The translations under genes and the position numbers were made by a program. Below, in pieces: positions 9,184 to 18,770 of a stretch of DNA of 64,000 nucleotides (its first letter is position 1; the number at the start of each line of letters is the position of its first letter). The stretch comes from Christiangramia echinicola DSM 19838. Lineage in GTDB: Bacteria > Bacteroidota > Bacteroidia > Flavobacteriales > Flavobacteriaceae. Under the pieces are notes generated by a model that was not told the DNA's origin, searched no databases, and was given only the letters and a program-made list of their open reading frames with translations. The DNA is taken from assembly GCF_000423065.1 (NCBI RefSeq), contig NZ_AUHG01000012.1, positions 248,001 to 312,000 on the forward strand, given 5' to 3'.

Positions 9184-10401
9184 ATGATAAGCCCCGCAAT
9201 ACCAGAGAATGAGCTTGATAGGCTGGAGTCTCTCCACCAATTGAACATTCTCGATTCTTTACCAGAAGAAGCCTACGATACCATTACTGAATTAGCCAGC
9301 TATATCTGCGATACACCTATTGCTGTTATAAATATTATAGATTCCGAACGTAACTGGTTTAAATCTGCTTTTGGTACCGATCTTGCTGGATCTTCGCGAG
9401 ATGTTTCTTTCTGCGGGCATACCATTCTGGAGCCCACGGTGCTTCTGGAAGTCCCTAATGCCTCGAAAGATGCAAGATTCAAGGATAATCCTTTTGTAAC
9501 TAGTGAAACACCTATTAATTATTATGCCGGTGTGTCCTTATTAGATTACAAGGGTTTACCGATGGGAACTCTATGTGTATACGATTCTAACGAGCATCAG
9601 TTGAATGAAAAACAAAAAACGGCTCTAAAGGCTCTTGGAAAACAAGTGGAAATTCTCCTGGAGACAAGAAGAAAGAATAATGTACTTGAAAACCTAAAAA
9701 GAGAATTAGACGATAATAATAAAATCCTTAGAGAATTTGCCAGTACCGTATCTCACGATCTAAAGATGCCACTGGCAAATATGATCCTTACTGCAGATAT
9801 ATTAAAAGTAAAATATTCTGGCAGTATGGATGAAGAAGGACTTAATTATATTAATTATCTCAAACAATCTGGACTTACTTTAAGTGATTATATCAATGGT
9901 TTGTTGGACCATTATGCCAATAATAAAGCTGATATAGGTAAAGTAGAAGAATTCTTCCTGAATGATATGCTGGAAGATATCATAGATCTTCTACAAATTG
10001 CAGAGAATTGTGAGATTAATTTACCTGATAATAATTTAAAGATTGTTGGTAATACGGCTGCAATAGGGCAAATATTCATGAACCTTTTAAGCAACAGTTT
10101 AAAGTATAATAATCAGGAAAGAATCATAATAGAAATTGATTGTACTGAAAATAGGGATTTTTTCAATTTTTCCATTAGCGATAACGGAATTGGTATCCCT
10201 GAAGGGAAGCAGTCCGGTATTTTTGATCTTTTCACCACCGTTGCAGAAAAAGACAGACGTGGCAAAAAAGGTCATGGAATAGGTCTTTCAACGGTGAAGA
10301 ATATTGTTGAAAGCCTTGGTGGCAGTATAAATCTTACTTCGAAAGAACATGAAGGAACATGCTTTGAATTTAGCATCAAGCGTTATAATAAGTTAGATTA
10401 G
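9184..10401 (+). CDS. GAF-domain sensor histidine kinase
   Basis: This 405-residue kinase has no membrane segments, so it is cytosolic. A GAF domain (about residues 20-160) precedes a short coiled linker, the HisKA dimerisation helix with phospho-acceptor His191 in SHDLKMPL, and a HATPase domain with SDNGIGIP and GHGIGLSTVK motifs (about 330-385). No response regulator is adjacent, so the partner is unknown. The next gene is a paralogue with the same layout. Confidence 0.9.
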   Translation: MISPAIPENELDRLESLHQLNILDSLPEEAYDTITELASYICDTPIAVINIIDSERNWFKSAFGTDLAGSSRDVSFCGHTILEPTVLLEVPNASKDARFKDNPFVTSETPINYYAGVSLLDYKGLPMGTLCVYDSNEHQLNEKQKTALKALGKQVEILLETRRKNNVLENLKRELDDNNKILREFASTVSHDLKMPLANMILTADILKVKYSGSMDEEGLNYINYLKQSGLTLSDYINGLLDHYANNKADIGKVEEFFLNDMLEDIIDLLQIAENCEINLPDNNLKIVGNTAAIGQIFMNLLSNSLKYNNQERIIIEIDCTENRDFFNFSISDNGIGIPEGKQSGIFDLFTTVAEKDRRGKKGHGIGLSTVKNIVESLGGSINLTSKEHEGTCFEFSIKRYNKLD

Positions 10402-10415
10402 GTTAATTTTAGATA

Positions 10416-10441
10416 AAAGTTATTTATTTTTAAATAACTTT
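10416..10441. repeat. 11-bp inverted repeat between the two kinases
   Basis: AAAGTTATTTA (10416-10426) and its exact complement (10431-10441) flank TTTT. It may be a weak terminator of the first kinase gene or an operator for the second; the sequence alone does not decide. Confidence 0.6.
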
Positions 10442-10464
10442 AGTTCAATATTTTACCGGGGAGA

Positions 10465-11667
10465 ATGCAAGAAAACCTAATTCCCTTCAATGAAAAACTT
10501 CGCAGGACAGCATTGAAGGAATATAATATTTTGAATACGGGGCCAGACGAAGATTATGATAATCTTACGTTTCTTGCTGCCTCTATTTCTAATTCTCCGG
10601 TTGCTAAGATTAGCATAATCGATAACAATCGAATCTGGAATAAATCGGTTTACGGAGCAGAAATCGAGGAGATTGATAGAAAAAATTCGTTCTGCGATAA
10701 TACAATCCAAAGTGATTCTTCTATTCATATTTTAAAAAGGAGCATTAATCCAGATCTATTTGACGCCGCAGAAGGTATCTATGATAGAGAATTCTCCTTC
10801 TATGCAGGAATACCGCTGCACAATCCGCAGGGACATGTAATTGCAGTTTTTTGTGTACTGGACACCGAGGAAAAAGATCTAAGCGAGCATCAAAAGAAGG
10901 GTTTAAAGGCTTTGGCTCGCCAAACCATGAATTTATTGGAATTCAGGAAACAAAAAATTAAATTATTTGAGGTACAAAGCAAGCTCAAGGAAAAGTACCA
11001 GGAATTGGAACGTTTTGCCAGTATTGTATCTCATGACTTAAAATCTCCTCTGGCCAATATTATATCGCTAAGTGAACTATTAAAAGATGAAAATGAAGGG
11101 AAATTTGATAAGGATACGCAACAATATCTTGAATATCTTGTTGAGTCCTCCTACTCTCTTCGTAATTACATTGATGGTATCTTAAGTTTTTACAGGAGTG
11201 ATCATGTAATGGAAAAGGATTATACCAATGTAGATCTGCAAAAACTTCTGAAAGGTATTGCAGATCTTTATCAGGTAGCAGACGATATCATAATTACCTA
11301 TCCTGAAGATATCCTGCTTCACAATGTCAATAAAGCTGCACTCACTCAGGTTTTTATGAATCTTATAAGCAATGCCTTAAAATATAACGATAAGCCCTTA
11401 AGAAAAGTTCATATTGAATTCAACGAGAATGAGGAATTCTACTTTTTTGAGATCAAAGACAATGGGAATGGGATTCCTAAAGAAAAATTTGAAGAGATAT
11501 TTAACCTTTTCACAACCCTTGATACGGCAGACCGTGATGGTGGACTTGGTAGCGGCATAGGCCTGGCTACTGTTAAAAAATTAATTGAATCTATGGGAGG
11601 TTCTATTTCTATTGATTCTGAAGTCGGCAAAGGCAGCAATTTCAAATTTCGCATTAAAAGGTTTTAA
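10465..11667 (+). CDS. GAF-domain sensor histidine kinase, tandem paralogue
   Basis: The 400-residue protein repeats the architecture of its neighbour: GAF (about 20-160), helical linker, HisKA with His190 in SHDLKSPLANI, and HATPase with KDNGNGIPKEKFEEIF and GSGIGLATVK. No membrane segment is present. The two kinases look like a tandem duplication that has diverged strongly in the GAF half and is more conserved in the kinase half, as expected for two sensors feeding one pathway. Partner and ligand are unknown. Confidence 0.9.
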   Translation: MQENLIPFNEKLRRTALKEYNILNTGPDEDYDNLTFLAASISNSPVAKISIIDNNRIWNKSVYGAEIEEIDRKNSFCDNTIQSDSSIHILKRSINPDLFDAAEGIYDREFSFYAGIPLHNPQGHVIAVFCVLDTEEKDLSEHQKKGLKALARQTMNLLEFRKQKIKLFEVQSKLKEKYQELERFASIVSHDLKSPLANIISLSELLKDENEGKFDKDTQQYLEYLVESSYSLRNYIDGILSFYRSDHVMEKDYTNVDLQKLLKGIADLYQVADDIIITYPEDILLHNVNKAALTQVFMNLISNALKYNDKPLRKVHIEFNENEEFYFFEIKDNGNGIPKEKFEEIFNLFTTLDTADRDGGLGSGIGLATVKKLIESMGGSISIDSEVGKGSNFKFRIKRF

Positions 11668-11715
11668 CGCTTATTCATATTCATTTTCTATATTTGAGAA
11701 ACCTTATTCCTGAAT

Positions 11716-13635
11716 ATGCATTTTGAACAGCCGGAATTACTGTATGCCTTAATCTTGCTCGTAATTCCGCTGATCGTTCATTTATTCAGATTAAGAAAAT
11801 TTCAAAAGGAAGATTTTACCAATGTAAAATTCCTGAAAAAGGTCATACAGGAAACCCGTAAGAGCTCTCGCTTAAAGAAATTCTTAATTCTTATCACCAG
11901 GCTTCTATTATTAACCTGTTTGATACTGGCCTTTGCCAAACCATTTATACCGGCAAGTGAAAAAGCTCTTGCAGCCTCCCAGACTCTTATATATCTGGAT
12001 AATTCATTCAGTATGCAAAGTGGCGACGAGCAATCTACAATTTTTAATAAGGCTGTAAATTCATTACTGGAATATTTAGATGATGAAAATAAATATTCGC
12101 TTTTCACGAATTCAGATGAATACTTTGACCGTGGTTTACCAGATCTTAAAGACGAACTACAAAATTTTGATTTTGTTGAGGATCAAATAAGTTATAGAGA
12201 GATCAAACTAAAAGCTGAAAATTACTTTAAGAAGTATCCCTTAGCTGAAAAAGACCTGGTGATCATTTCAGATTTTCAAACTCATATTAACATTCCTTCA
12301 GAAGCAACCAGTGAAAATATCAATTATCATCTTATTCAGCCCAATCTTCATGAGATCAATAATGCCAGCCTGGATTCGGCCTATATTAATGAAATCACAC
12401 CAGAAAGCCTAACCTTAAACATTGTTGCATCTTCAAATAGAAATTTGGAGGAACCAATTAGCATTTCAGTTTATGATGGCAAAACCTTATTAGGCAGAAA
12501 CACGATACAACTGGGAGATGAAAAATCTGAAGAAATTACTTTCAGACTTCAGAATACATTAATCGCAAAAGGAAGAATAGAAATAGAAGATTCAGGATTA
12601 AAATACGACAACACTTTATTTTTCAATATCAACGAAAATCCAGGTATAAAGGTTGTTATAATCTCTGCATTAGAAGTAGATTTTTTAACCCGGATTTATA
12701 ACGAACCAGAATTTGAAACCAGAATTTTCACTCCCAATCAAATAGATTATAATCAGTTAAATTCAGCAAACCTTATCGTTTTAAATGAAGTAGACCAACT
12801 CCCACCCTCTCTAATCAATAATCTTGGGACGGCAAATGATAATGGTGCTACAGTAATATTAATTCCGCCTGTCGACGCACAGGAGTACGGGCAAATTTTA
12901 AACAGTTTCGGTTTTTCAGATTTCACTCAAAAGGTGGATGCCGAAAGATTGATCACTAGTATCTCTTTTGATCATCCACTACTGGAGAATGTTTTTGAAG
13001 ATCGTATTGATAATTTTGAATATCCAAAGGTTTTAAGCTCGCAAAATCATTCTTCCTCCAATGCTATTCTGAGTTATCAGGACAACAGACCATTTCTGGC
13101 TGAGTCTAATTCAGTATATCTTTTTACTGCCGCGCTGAATAATGAAAATTCCAATTTCAGGAATTCACCTTTGATAGTGCCTGTATTTTACCAGATAGGC
13201 CTGAAGGCATTCAAAAAAAATCAATTGTACTATTCAACTAATAAGGAGAGTGAAATTGATGTTCCTGTAGATCTAGGTAAAGACCAGGTTGTACATCTTG
13301 TGAATTATGAAACAGATATCATTCCGCAGCAACAAAATTACAGCAGCCGTATAGAAATAAGCACTGGAAATATTGATTTGGAGGCAGGTAATTATGAGGT
13401 TTCAAATAATAATCAGGTCGTAGGGAATTTAAGCTTTAATTACTCCCGTAAAGAAAGTCAACTTACATATACAGACATTTCAGACCTGGAAGATGTAAAT
13501 ATTTATAATTCTGTAGAGGAATATTTTTCCAAATCAAATGCAGCTACCCAAATCACTACACTTTGGAAATGGTTTGTTATTTTTGCCTTAATATTTTTAG
13601 CAATCGAAATGCTACTTATAAAATTCCTTAAATGA
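11716..13635 (+). CDS. BatA-domain/vWA-like membrane protein
   Basis: The 639-residue protein starts with the BatA-type N-terminus (FEQPELLYALILLVIPLIVHL, residues 3-23). A second membrane helix follows at about 57-75, then a von Willebrand A-like region beginning near residue 95 with a DNSFSMQSG stretch resembling a DxSxS MIDAS motif. A long extracytoplasmic region leads to a C-terminal helix (about 615-637). Such proteins are common in Bacteroidetes; their role is not settled. Its last four bases overlap the next gene, so the two are translationally coupled. Confidence 0.8.
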   Translation: MHFEQPELLYALILLVIPLIVHLFRLRKFQKEDFTNVKFLKKVIQETRKSSRLKKFLILITRLLLLTCLILAFAKPFIPASEKALAASQTLIYLDNSFSMQSGDEQSTIFNKAVNSLLEYLDDENKYSLFTNSDEYFDRGLPDLKDELQNFDFVEDQISYREIKLKAENYFKKYPLAEKDLVIISDFQTHINIPSEATSENINYHLIQPNLHEINNASLDSAYINEITPESLTLNIVASSNRNLEEPISISVYDGKTLLGRNTIQLGDEKSEEITFRLQNTLIAKGRIEIEDSGLKYDNTLFFNINENPGIKVVIISALEVDFLTRIYNEPEFETRIFTPNQIDYNQLNSANLIVLNEVDQLPPSLINNLGTANDNGATVILIPPVDAQEYGQILNSFGFSDFTQKVDAERLITSISFDHPLLENVFEDRIDNFEYPKVLSSQNHSSSNAILSYQDNRPFLAESNSVYLFTAALNNENSNFRNSPLIVPVFYQIGLKAFKKNQLYYSTNKESEIDVPVDLGKDQVVHLVNYETDIIPQQQNYSSRIEISTGNIDLEAGNYEVSNNNQVVGNLSFNYSRKESQLTYTDISDLEDVNIYNSVEEYFSKSNAATQITTLWKWFVIFALIFLAIEMLLIKFLK

Positions 13636-14882
13636 AGCTACTTTTAAAATCGGTTACTATTCTGGATGAAAAATCATCTCACCACAATAAGAAACTTGAT
13701 ATTTTCATTGAAAACGGAACCATAAAACGGATTGGTGAAAACCTGAATGAAAATGCAGATAGAGAGATAAAAGTTTCCAACCTTCATGTATCCAGAGGTT
13801 GGTTTGATAGTAGTGTAAGTTTCGGGGAACCGGGATTTGAAGACCGGGAAACAATTGCAAATGGACTGGATACAGCTGGAAAATCTGGCTTTTCTTCAGT
13901 AGGTTTAAATCCATATACTAATCCTGTTTTAGATCATAGTGGTAGTATTGCTGCGGTTAAAGCAAAAGCTGCGCATCACCCTGTTAGTTTATACCCTATT
14001 GGGGCTTTAACCAGAAAAAGTGAGGGTGTAGATCTAGCCGAATTGCTGGACATGAAAGAAGCTGGTGCAGTTGGTTTTGGTGACTATAAATTACCACTTC
14101 GTAATCCAAACCTATTGAAGATCGCACTACAATATGCTCAAAACTTTGATGCCCTTATTCAAAGTTATCCCCAGGAAAACAGGATTGCTGGTAAAGGTAT
14201 GGTGAACGAACATGAAAATAGTACCTCACTGGGCCTGAAAGGAATTCCGAATCTGGCAGAGGAACTTCAGATCACCCGGGATCTTTATTTACTTGAATAT
14301 ACAGGGGGAAAACTACATATCCCTACGATCTCAACAGAGAAATCGGTTAGGCTTATTAAAGATGCCAAGAAAAAGGGACTTGACGTAAGTTGCAGCGTGG
14401 CCATACATAACCTGATTCTGAATGATGAGGAATTAAAAGCTTTTGACGCTAATTCAAAAGTGCTTCCTCCGTTAAGGACAAAAAAGGATTCTAAAGCACT
14501 TATAAAAGGTCTTAAAGATGGTATTATAGATATGGTCACCAGTGATCATAATCCTATAGATGTGGAGCATAAAAAAGTAGAATTCGACAATGCTTTATAC
14601 GGAACTATTGGCCTGGAAACTGCTTTCGGTGCCCTGTGTACCATTTTTGATACCTCAGAAGCTATCAAATATCTAACTGCCGGAAAAGAACGGTTTAATA
14701 TCGTAGAATATGAAATTAAAGAAAGTGCGCAGGTTGACCTAAGTTTATTTATACCTGGATCGCCTTTTAATTTCAATGAAAAAGATATTCTATCCTCTTC
14801 AAAAAATAGTATTTTTCTCAATAAAGAAATAAAAGGGAAAGCCTTTGGAGTGATCACTCAAAAAGGAATAATTAGTTTTTAA
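13632..14882 (+). CDS. Dihydroorotase-like amidohydrolase lacking metal ligands
   Basis: The fold is clearly that of class I dihydroorotase (PyrC), which closes carbamoyl-aspartate into dihydroorotate in pyrimidine synthesis. However, the zinc-binding DxHxHxREPG site reads DSSVSFGEPG (residues 59-68), with both His replaced by Ser. The HxED-type segment reads SYPQEN (about 178-183), and the second His of the H-x-x-H-x-S motif is Thr232. Only Asp305 in SDHNP remains. The protein is therefore likely catalytically dead, possibly a structural or regulatory partner of a functional PyrC elsewhere. It overlaps the BatA-like gene by four bases. Confidence 0.85.
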   Translation: MKLLLKSVTILDEKSSHHNKKLDIFIENGTIKRIGENLNENADREIKVSNLHVSRGWFDSSVSFGEPGFEDRETIANGLDTAGKSGFSSVGLNPYTNPVLDHSGSIAAVKAKAAHHPVSLYPIGALTRKSEGVDLAELLDMKEAGAVGFGDYKLPLRNPNLLKIALQYAQNFDALIQSYPQENRIAGKGMVNEHENSTSLGLKGIPNLAEELQITRDLYLLEYTGGKLHIPTISTEKSVRLIKDAKKKGLDVSCSVAIHNLILNDEELKAFDANSKVLPPLRTKKDSKALIKGLKDGIIDMVTSDHNPIDVEHKKVEFDNALYGTIGLETAFGALCTIFDTSEAIKYLTAGKERFNIVEYEIKESAQVDLSLFIPGSPFNFNEKDILSSSKNSIFLNKEIKGKAFGVITQKGIISF

Positions 14883-14892
14883 ATTATTTAGC

Positions 14893-15216
14893 ATGGAAAC
14901 TACCGGACAGGGAAAAACAACCGCTGTTGTTGCTTATATAACCATCATAGGCACTATCATTGCATATTTTATGAACCTGGAACCTAAAGACAGGTTAGCC
15001 AGTTTTCATATTAGACAGGCCTTTGGCCTGCACATACTTTTATACCTAATAGGGGCCTTATTGGGAATGTTTAATGAATTTTATATCATCTGGGCTTTTT
15101 ATATATTTTATTTTGTGCTCTGGGGATATGGTCTTATCATGGCAATTAAAGGAGAAGAACGAGAGGTGCCAATTTTAGGGCCTTTATTTCAAAAATGGTT
15201 TAGTACAATTTCATAA
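14893..15216 (+). CDS. Small polytopic membrane protein (DUF4870/Tic20-like, tentative)
   Basis: The 107-residue protein has three or four hydrophobic segments with the RLASFHIRQAFGLH signature seen in DUF4870/Tic20-like small membrane proteins. No activity is known. It begins 10 bases after the dihydroorotase-like gene and ends on the first base of the next ATG, so it sits inside a compact operon. Confidence 0.7.
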   Translation: METTGQGKTTAVVAYITIIGTIIAYFMNLEPKDRLASFHIRQAFGLHILLYLIGALLGMFNEFYIIWAFYIFYFVLWGYGLIMAIKGEEREVPILGPLFQKWFSTIS

Positions 15217-15872
15217 TGACACAAGAATTTTCTTTACAACATATAATTAGAGAACCTAAAATAAAATCGGACAACGCTCCGGTTTTAATAATGCTACACG
15301 GTTATGGTAGTGATGAAAATGATCTGTTTTCATTTGCCAGTGAATTACCAGAAGAACTTTTTATCATTTCAGTGAAAGCTCCGTATAAAATGCAACCTTA
15401 TGGAAATGCATGGTATGCTATTCATTGGGATAATAATGATGGTAAGTTTAGTGATGATCTACAAGCCATTAAATCTCGTGAAACTATCAAAGATTTTATT
15501 GGTGAGGTGATTAAGAATTATCCGGTAGATCCTGAAAATATCAATCTTCTAGGCTTTAGCCAAGGAAGCATTTTAAGTTATGCTGTAGCACTCTCCTACC
15601 CTGAAATCATCAATAACGTAGTAGCTTTAAGTGGTTATGTAAATCAGGGAATTCTAAAAGATGGATTTGAAAACAACGATTTCTCTAATCTAGATTTCTA
15701 TTGTTCCCACGGAAGCGTAGACCAGGTAATTCCTGTAGATTGGGCCAGAAAAACCAAACCTTTTCTTGATAACTTAAATATTAAGAATGCCTATTCAGAA
15801 TTTCCTGTGGGACATGGTGTTGCTCCTCAGAATTTCTTCGAATTGAAGGAATGGTTAAAAAACCGGATCTAG
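15216..15872 (+). CDS. Alpha/beta hydrolase, carboxylesterase/phospholipase family
   Basis: A 218-residue serine hydrolase of the PF02230 (YpfH/carboxylesterase) type. Nucleophile Ser115 sits in GFSQGS, the oxyanion region is LHGYGSDEND (residues 27-36), and the acid and His fall in GSVDQVIP and VGHGVAP near the C-terminus. There is no signal peptide, so it is cytosolic. Substrate is unknown; short-chain esters are usual for the family. The gene is convergent with the next one and their ends overlap by four bases. Confidence 0.88.
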   Translation: MTQEFSLQHIIREPKIKSDNAPVLIMLHGYGSDENDLFSFASELPEELFIISVKAPYKMQPYGNAWYAIHWDNNDGKFSDDLQAIKSRETIKDFIGEVIKNYPVDPENINLLGFSQGSILSYAVALSYPEIINNVVALSGYVNQGILKDGFENNDFSNLDFYCSHGSVDQVIPVDWARKTKPFLDNLNIKNAYSEFPVGHGVAPQNFFELKEWLKNRI

Positions 15873-16366
15873 TTTAGCGGGTAAAGAAATGATTTTTCAG
15901 GATAGAAATTAATCTCGCCATTTTCAGCGACTTCATAACCAAGAAAAACTTCACCCCAATAAGTGCCATCGGTAAAGTCTGCAATGATCCACTTATGGTT
16001 TAATACTTTGATCTTATTGATTCGCATATTCCCTTCCATCCCCGCTTGAGGAACCAAAGGATTATCTTCATCGGCAGAATTTTTGCTTATGATAGCATCT
16101 TCGATCTTTAAAATCAGATCCTTTGTGTCGATATCTTTCTTTTCAAAATAGGTGATCGCATCTTCATTATTCTCAAGATTAAAATAATCTTCCGTTCCTA
16201 CGACATCTTCAGTATTAATTTGATCTGCTTCAGCTTCATTTAGTTTATTTTGCAGATAGTCTATCTTTTCCTGTTTAGAATCTAAAATTCTCTTATCGTT
16301 CACGTAAATGAATACAATAAATAAAAGGGAAAAGATAAACAGGTACATTAGGATCTTATTGCGCAT
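15869..16366 (-). CDS. Hypothetical membrane-anchored protein with coiled coil
   Basis: I do not recognise the family. The 165-residue product has one N-terminal membrane helix (about residues 5-22), a short Lys/Glu/Gln-rich coiled-coil stretch (about 27-50), an acidic linker, and a globular C-terminal half containing a WIIADFTDGTYWGEVFLGY stretch. This layout suggests a small periplasmic domain held at the inner membrane. It directly follows the MBL-fold hydrolase gene with a one-base gap. Confidence 0.65.
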   Translation of the reverse strand: MRNKILMYLFIFSLLFIVFIYVNDKRILDSKQEKIDYLQNKLNEAEADQINTEDVVGTEDYFNLENNEDAITYFEKKDIDTKDLILKIEDAIISKNSADEDNPLVPQAGMEGNMRINKIKVLNHKWIIADFTDGTYWGEVFLGYEVAENGEINFYPEKSFLYPLN

Positions 16367-16367
16367 T

Positions 16368-17150
16368 CTATACTTCTATTTTTAGATTATCATATGCTAA
16401 ATAAACATTCTCTGGAAGGTCTTTTTCCACTTCTTCATGGAATCCCAGCATATGGCTTATATGGGTAAAATATGTCTTTTTTGGCTTGACTTTCTCAACG
16501 AACTCAAGAGCTTCTTCCAGGTTAAAATGTGAATGATGCGGTTCTATTCGAAGAGCACTCACTACGAGGACTTTCAGATCTCGAAGTTTTTCTACCTCTT
16601 TATCTTCTATAGATTTAAGATCTGTTAGATAGGCAAAGTCCTCTGTTCTAAATCCAAAAACCTGCAGTCTATTATGCCAGAATTCAATTGGCGTTACAGT
16701 AAGGCCATGAAAATTGAAAGGTTTATTCTCAATCACATTCTCCTTAACGCCAGGGGCTCCGGGATATTTATTTTCCGTAGTAAATATGTAATCAAACCTT
16801 CTTTTGAGAGCTTTTAAAACCCTTTCATGGGCATATACAGGAATATCACCCTGCCTGAAAAAGAAGGGCCTAATATCGTCCAGACCTGCGGTATGATCAT
16901 TATGTTCATGGGTATAGAATATCGCATCCAGTTTCCTGACATTATTGGCTAACATTTGCTGCCTGAAATCTGGCCCGCAATCTATAAGAATATTATAATT
17001 ATTCCAGGAAATAAGAACTGATACCCGCAAACGCTTATCTTTTGGATTATCGCTTAGACATACCGGATGATCACTTCCTATAATTGGTATTCCCTGAGAT
17101 GTTCCTGTTCCTAAAAATGTTACTTCCAAAAGGTGATATTTTTCACACAA
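16368..17150 (-). CDS. MBL-fold metallo-hydrolase (PhnP-like)
   Basis: The 260-residue enzyme has the metallo-beta-lactamase-fold metal site HEHNDH at residues 81-86, plus FLGTGTSQG near the N-terminus, the signature of the PhnP/phosphodiesterase branch. A later LRIEPHHSHFNLEEAL segment supplies further metal ligands. It likely hydrolyses a cyclic phosphodiester, but the substrate cannot be read from sequence. It is divergent from the gene starting at 17233. Confidence 0.88.
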   Translation of the reverse strand: MCEKYHLLEVTFLGTGTSQGIPIIGSDHPVCLSDNPKDKRLRVSVLISWNNYNILIDCGPDFRQQMLANNVRKLDAIFYTHEHNDHTAGLDDIRPFFFRQGDIPVYAHERVLKALKRRFDYIFTTENKYPGAPGVKENVIENKPFNFHGLTVTPIEFWHNRLQVFGFRTEDFAYLTDLKSIEDKEVEKLRDLKVLVVSALRIEPHHSHFNLEEALEFVEKVKPKKTYFTHISHMLGFHEEVEKDLPENVYLAYDNLKIEV

Positions 17151-17165
17151 AAGTAAATATATTTT

Positions 17166-17201
17166 TTTGTATGCCTACCGCTTTTAGTACTTTTGAAGTA
17201 C
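17166..17201 (+). promoter_or_regulatory. Candidate promoter overlapped by a short palindrome
   Basis: TTTG (17166-17169) and TACTTTTG (17188-17195), 18 bases apart, resemble the Bacteroidetes promoter. The -7 box lies inside the palindrome GTACTT-TTG-AAGTAC (17187-17201), a possible repressor site controlling the gene at 17233. Confidence 0.45.
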
Positions 17202-17232
17202 ACAAAGAAATTGTTTACTTAAAAGAGAAACT

Positions 17233-18696
17233 ATGCCAATTACTATTATGGGCGATAAGGAATTTGAAAATATTCCTTCAATAAATAGTAAAGCCCTTCG
17301 CATCAATTTAAACGAGAACATCTACGGGACGTTTTCTGAGATTGGTGCAGGTCAGGAAACAGTGAGGAACTTTTTCCGGGCTGGAGGTGCTTCAGGTACT
17401 ATTGCAAAAGCCATGAGTGCCTACGACAAAGACTTTAGTGACGCGATCTATGGAGTTGAGAATGACCGCCGATATGTCACTGAAGCAAGATTAAAAAAAA
17501 TGCTGGGTCACGAAACCAAGCTAATTGAAGAAAGAATCTCTCGCGAAAAACATCCTAATAAATTATTTTTCACTTACGCTAATACCGTTGCAACCATCGA
17601 CTTTGCCAAGAAATACAAAGGTCACGGATGGGTAGGTATTAGATACCAGGTTGAACCTGGTGAAGATTATAACGAAATTCTCCTACATGTTCGTTTTCAT
17701 GAAAATGATGCTAGGCACCAGCAGAATACCTTAGGAATTTTAGGAGTAAATCTTATTTATGGAGCATATTACAAATATGACAACCCAAAGAAACTTCTAA
17801 GATATTTATATGATCATATAGACAAAGACCAGATTGAGATTGATACTATCAATTTCTCGGGTCCAAGATTTGAGAAGGTAGATAACCGTTTAATGAGTCT
17901 TCAGTTAGTGAAAAACGGAATGACTGAAGCGGTAATGTTCGGTCCTGATGGGAATAATGTTTTACCCGCAAAAATTCTTTACAAGAAGAACATCCTTGCC
18001 CTTAGAGGTAGTTTTAGACCTGTAACCAAGGTGAACATGGATATGTATGAGAAGTCCAAGGATATGTTCTTTAATGAGACTAAGGTAAATCGTGAGAATA
18101 CAGAGATTATTTTTGAGATCACCTTATCTAACCTTCGTGCTGAAGGTGAGATCGATGAAAGAGACTTTATGGATAGAGCAGAGCTGCTTTGTTCCCTGGG
18201 TCAAACCGTAATGATCTCGAATTTCCAGGAATATTACCGTGTAGTAGAATACTTCTCTCGATATTCAAAACAGCGAATGGGGCTTACCATGGGTGTACAA
18301 AACCTGGTAGATGTATTCGATGAGAAATATTACCGTCATTTAAGTGGTGGCATCCTCGAGGCATTTGGTAAATTATTCTTCAAAGATCTTAAAGTATACT
18401 TATATCCTCTAAAAGATCCTGAAACCGGAGAAATTACAACCAGTGAAAATGTGAAAGTTCATCCACGTATGAAGGAGCTATATAAGTTCTTCAAGTACAA
18501 CGGAAGAGTTGAAGACATAGAAAAGTACAATCCAGAGATTATGGATATTTACTCACGCGAGGTCCTTAAGATGATTAGTGAAGGTCAAGCCGGTTGGGAA
18601 GAAATGCTTCCTGAAAAAACCACTAAAATGATCAAGGATAAGAACCTATTCCATTATAAGGAGCTTAAACAAAAGGCGAAGACTGAAGAAGTTTAA
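17233..18696 (+). CDS. Conserved-looking protein of unknown function, 487 residues
   Basis: I do not recognise a characterised family. The protein has no signal peptide and no membrane helices, so it is probably a soluble cytosolic protein. Notable stretches are EIGAGQETVRNFFRAGG (about residues 36-52), an RFHENDARHQQNTLGILGVN segment (about 155-175) and a long Arg/Lys- and Asp/Glu-rich C-terminal half. The codon use and length are those of a well-kept housekeeping gene. It is a single-gene transcript: a promoter with a palindrome precedes it and a strong terminator follows it. Confidence 0.8.
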   Translation: MPITIMGDKEFENIPSINSKALRINLNENIYGTFSEIGAGQETVRNFFRAGGASGTIAKAMSAYDKDFSDAIYGVENDRRYVTEARLKKMLGHETKLIEERISREKHPNKLFFTYANTVATIDFAKKYKGHGWVGIRYQVEPGEDYNEILLHVRFHENDARHQQNTLGILGVNLIYGAYYKYDNPKKLLRYLYDHIDKDQIEIDTINFSGPRFEKVDNRLMSLQLVKNGMTEAVMFGPDGNNVLPAKILYKKNILALRGSFRPVTKVNMDMYEKSKDMFFNETKVNRENTEIIFEITLSNLRAEGEIDERDFMDRAELLCSLGQTVMISNFQEYYRVVEYFSRYSKQRMGLTMGVQNLVDVFDEKYYRHLSGGILEAFGKLFFKDLKVYLYPLKDPETGEITTSENVKVHPRMKELYKFFKYNGRVEDIEKYNPEIMDIYSREVLKMISEGQAGWEEMLPEKTTKMIKDKNLFHYKELKQKAKTEEV

Positions 18697-18713
18697 TCCT
18701 GAATTATATAAAT

Positions 18714-18747
18714 AAAAAAAGCTGTTCAATTGAACAGCTTTTTTTAT
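18714..18747. terminator. Strong bidirectional intrinsic terminator
   Basis: A perfect palindrome at 18721-18738 is flanked by seven A on the left and seven T on the right, so it ends both the gene at 17233 and the convergent murA transcript. Confidence 0.9.
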
Positions 18748-18770
18748 TTATAATATTTCGTAATATCGGG

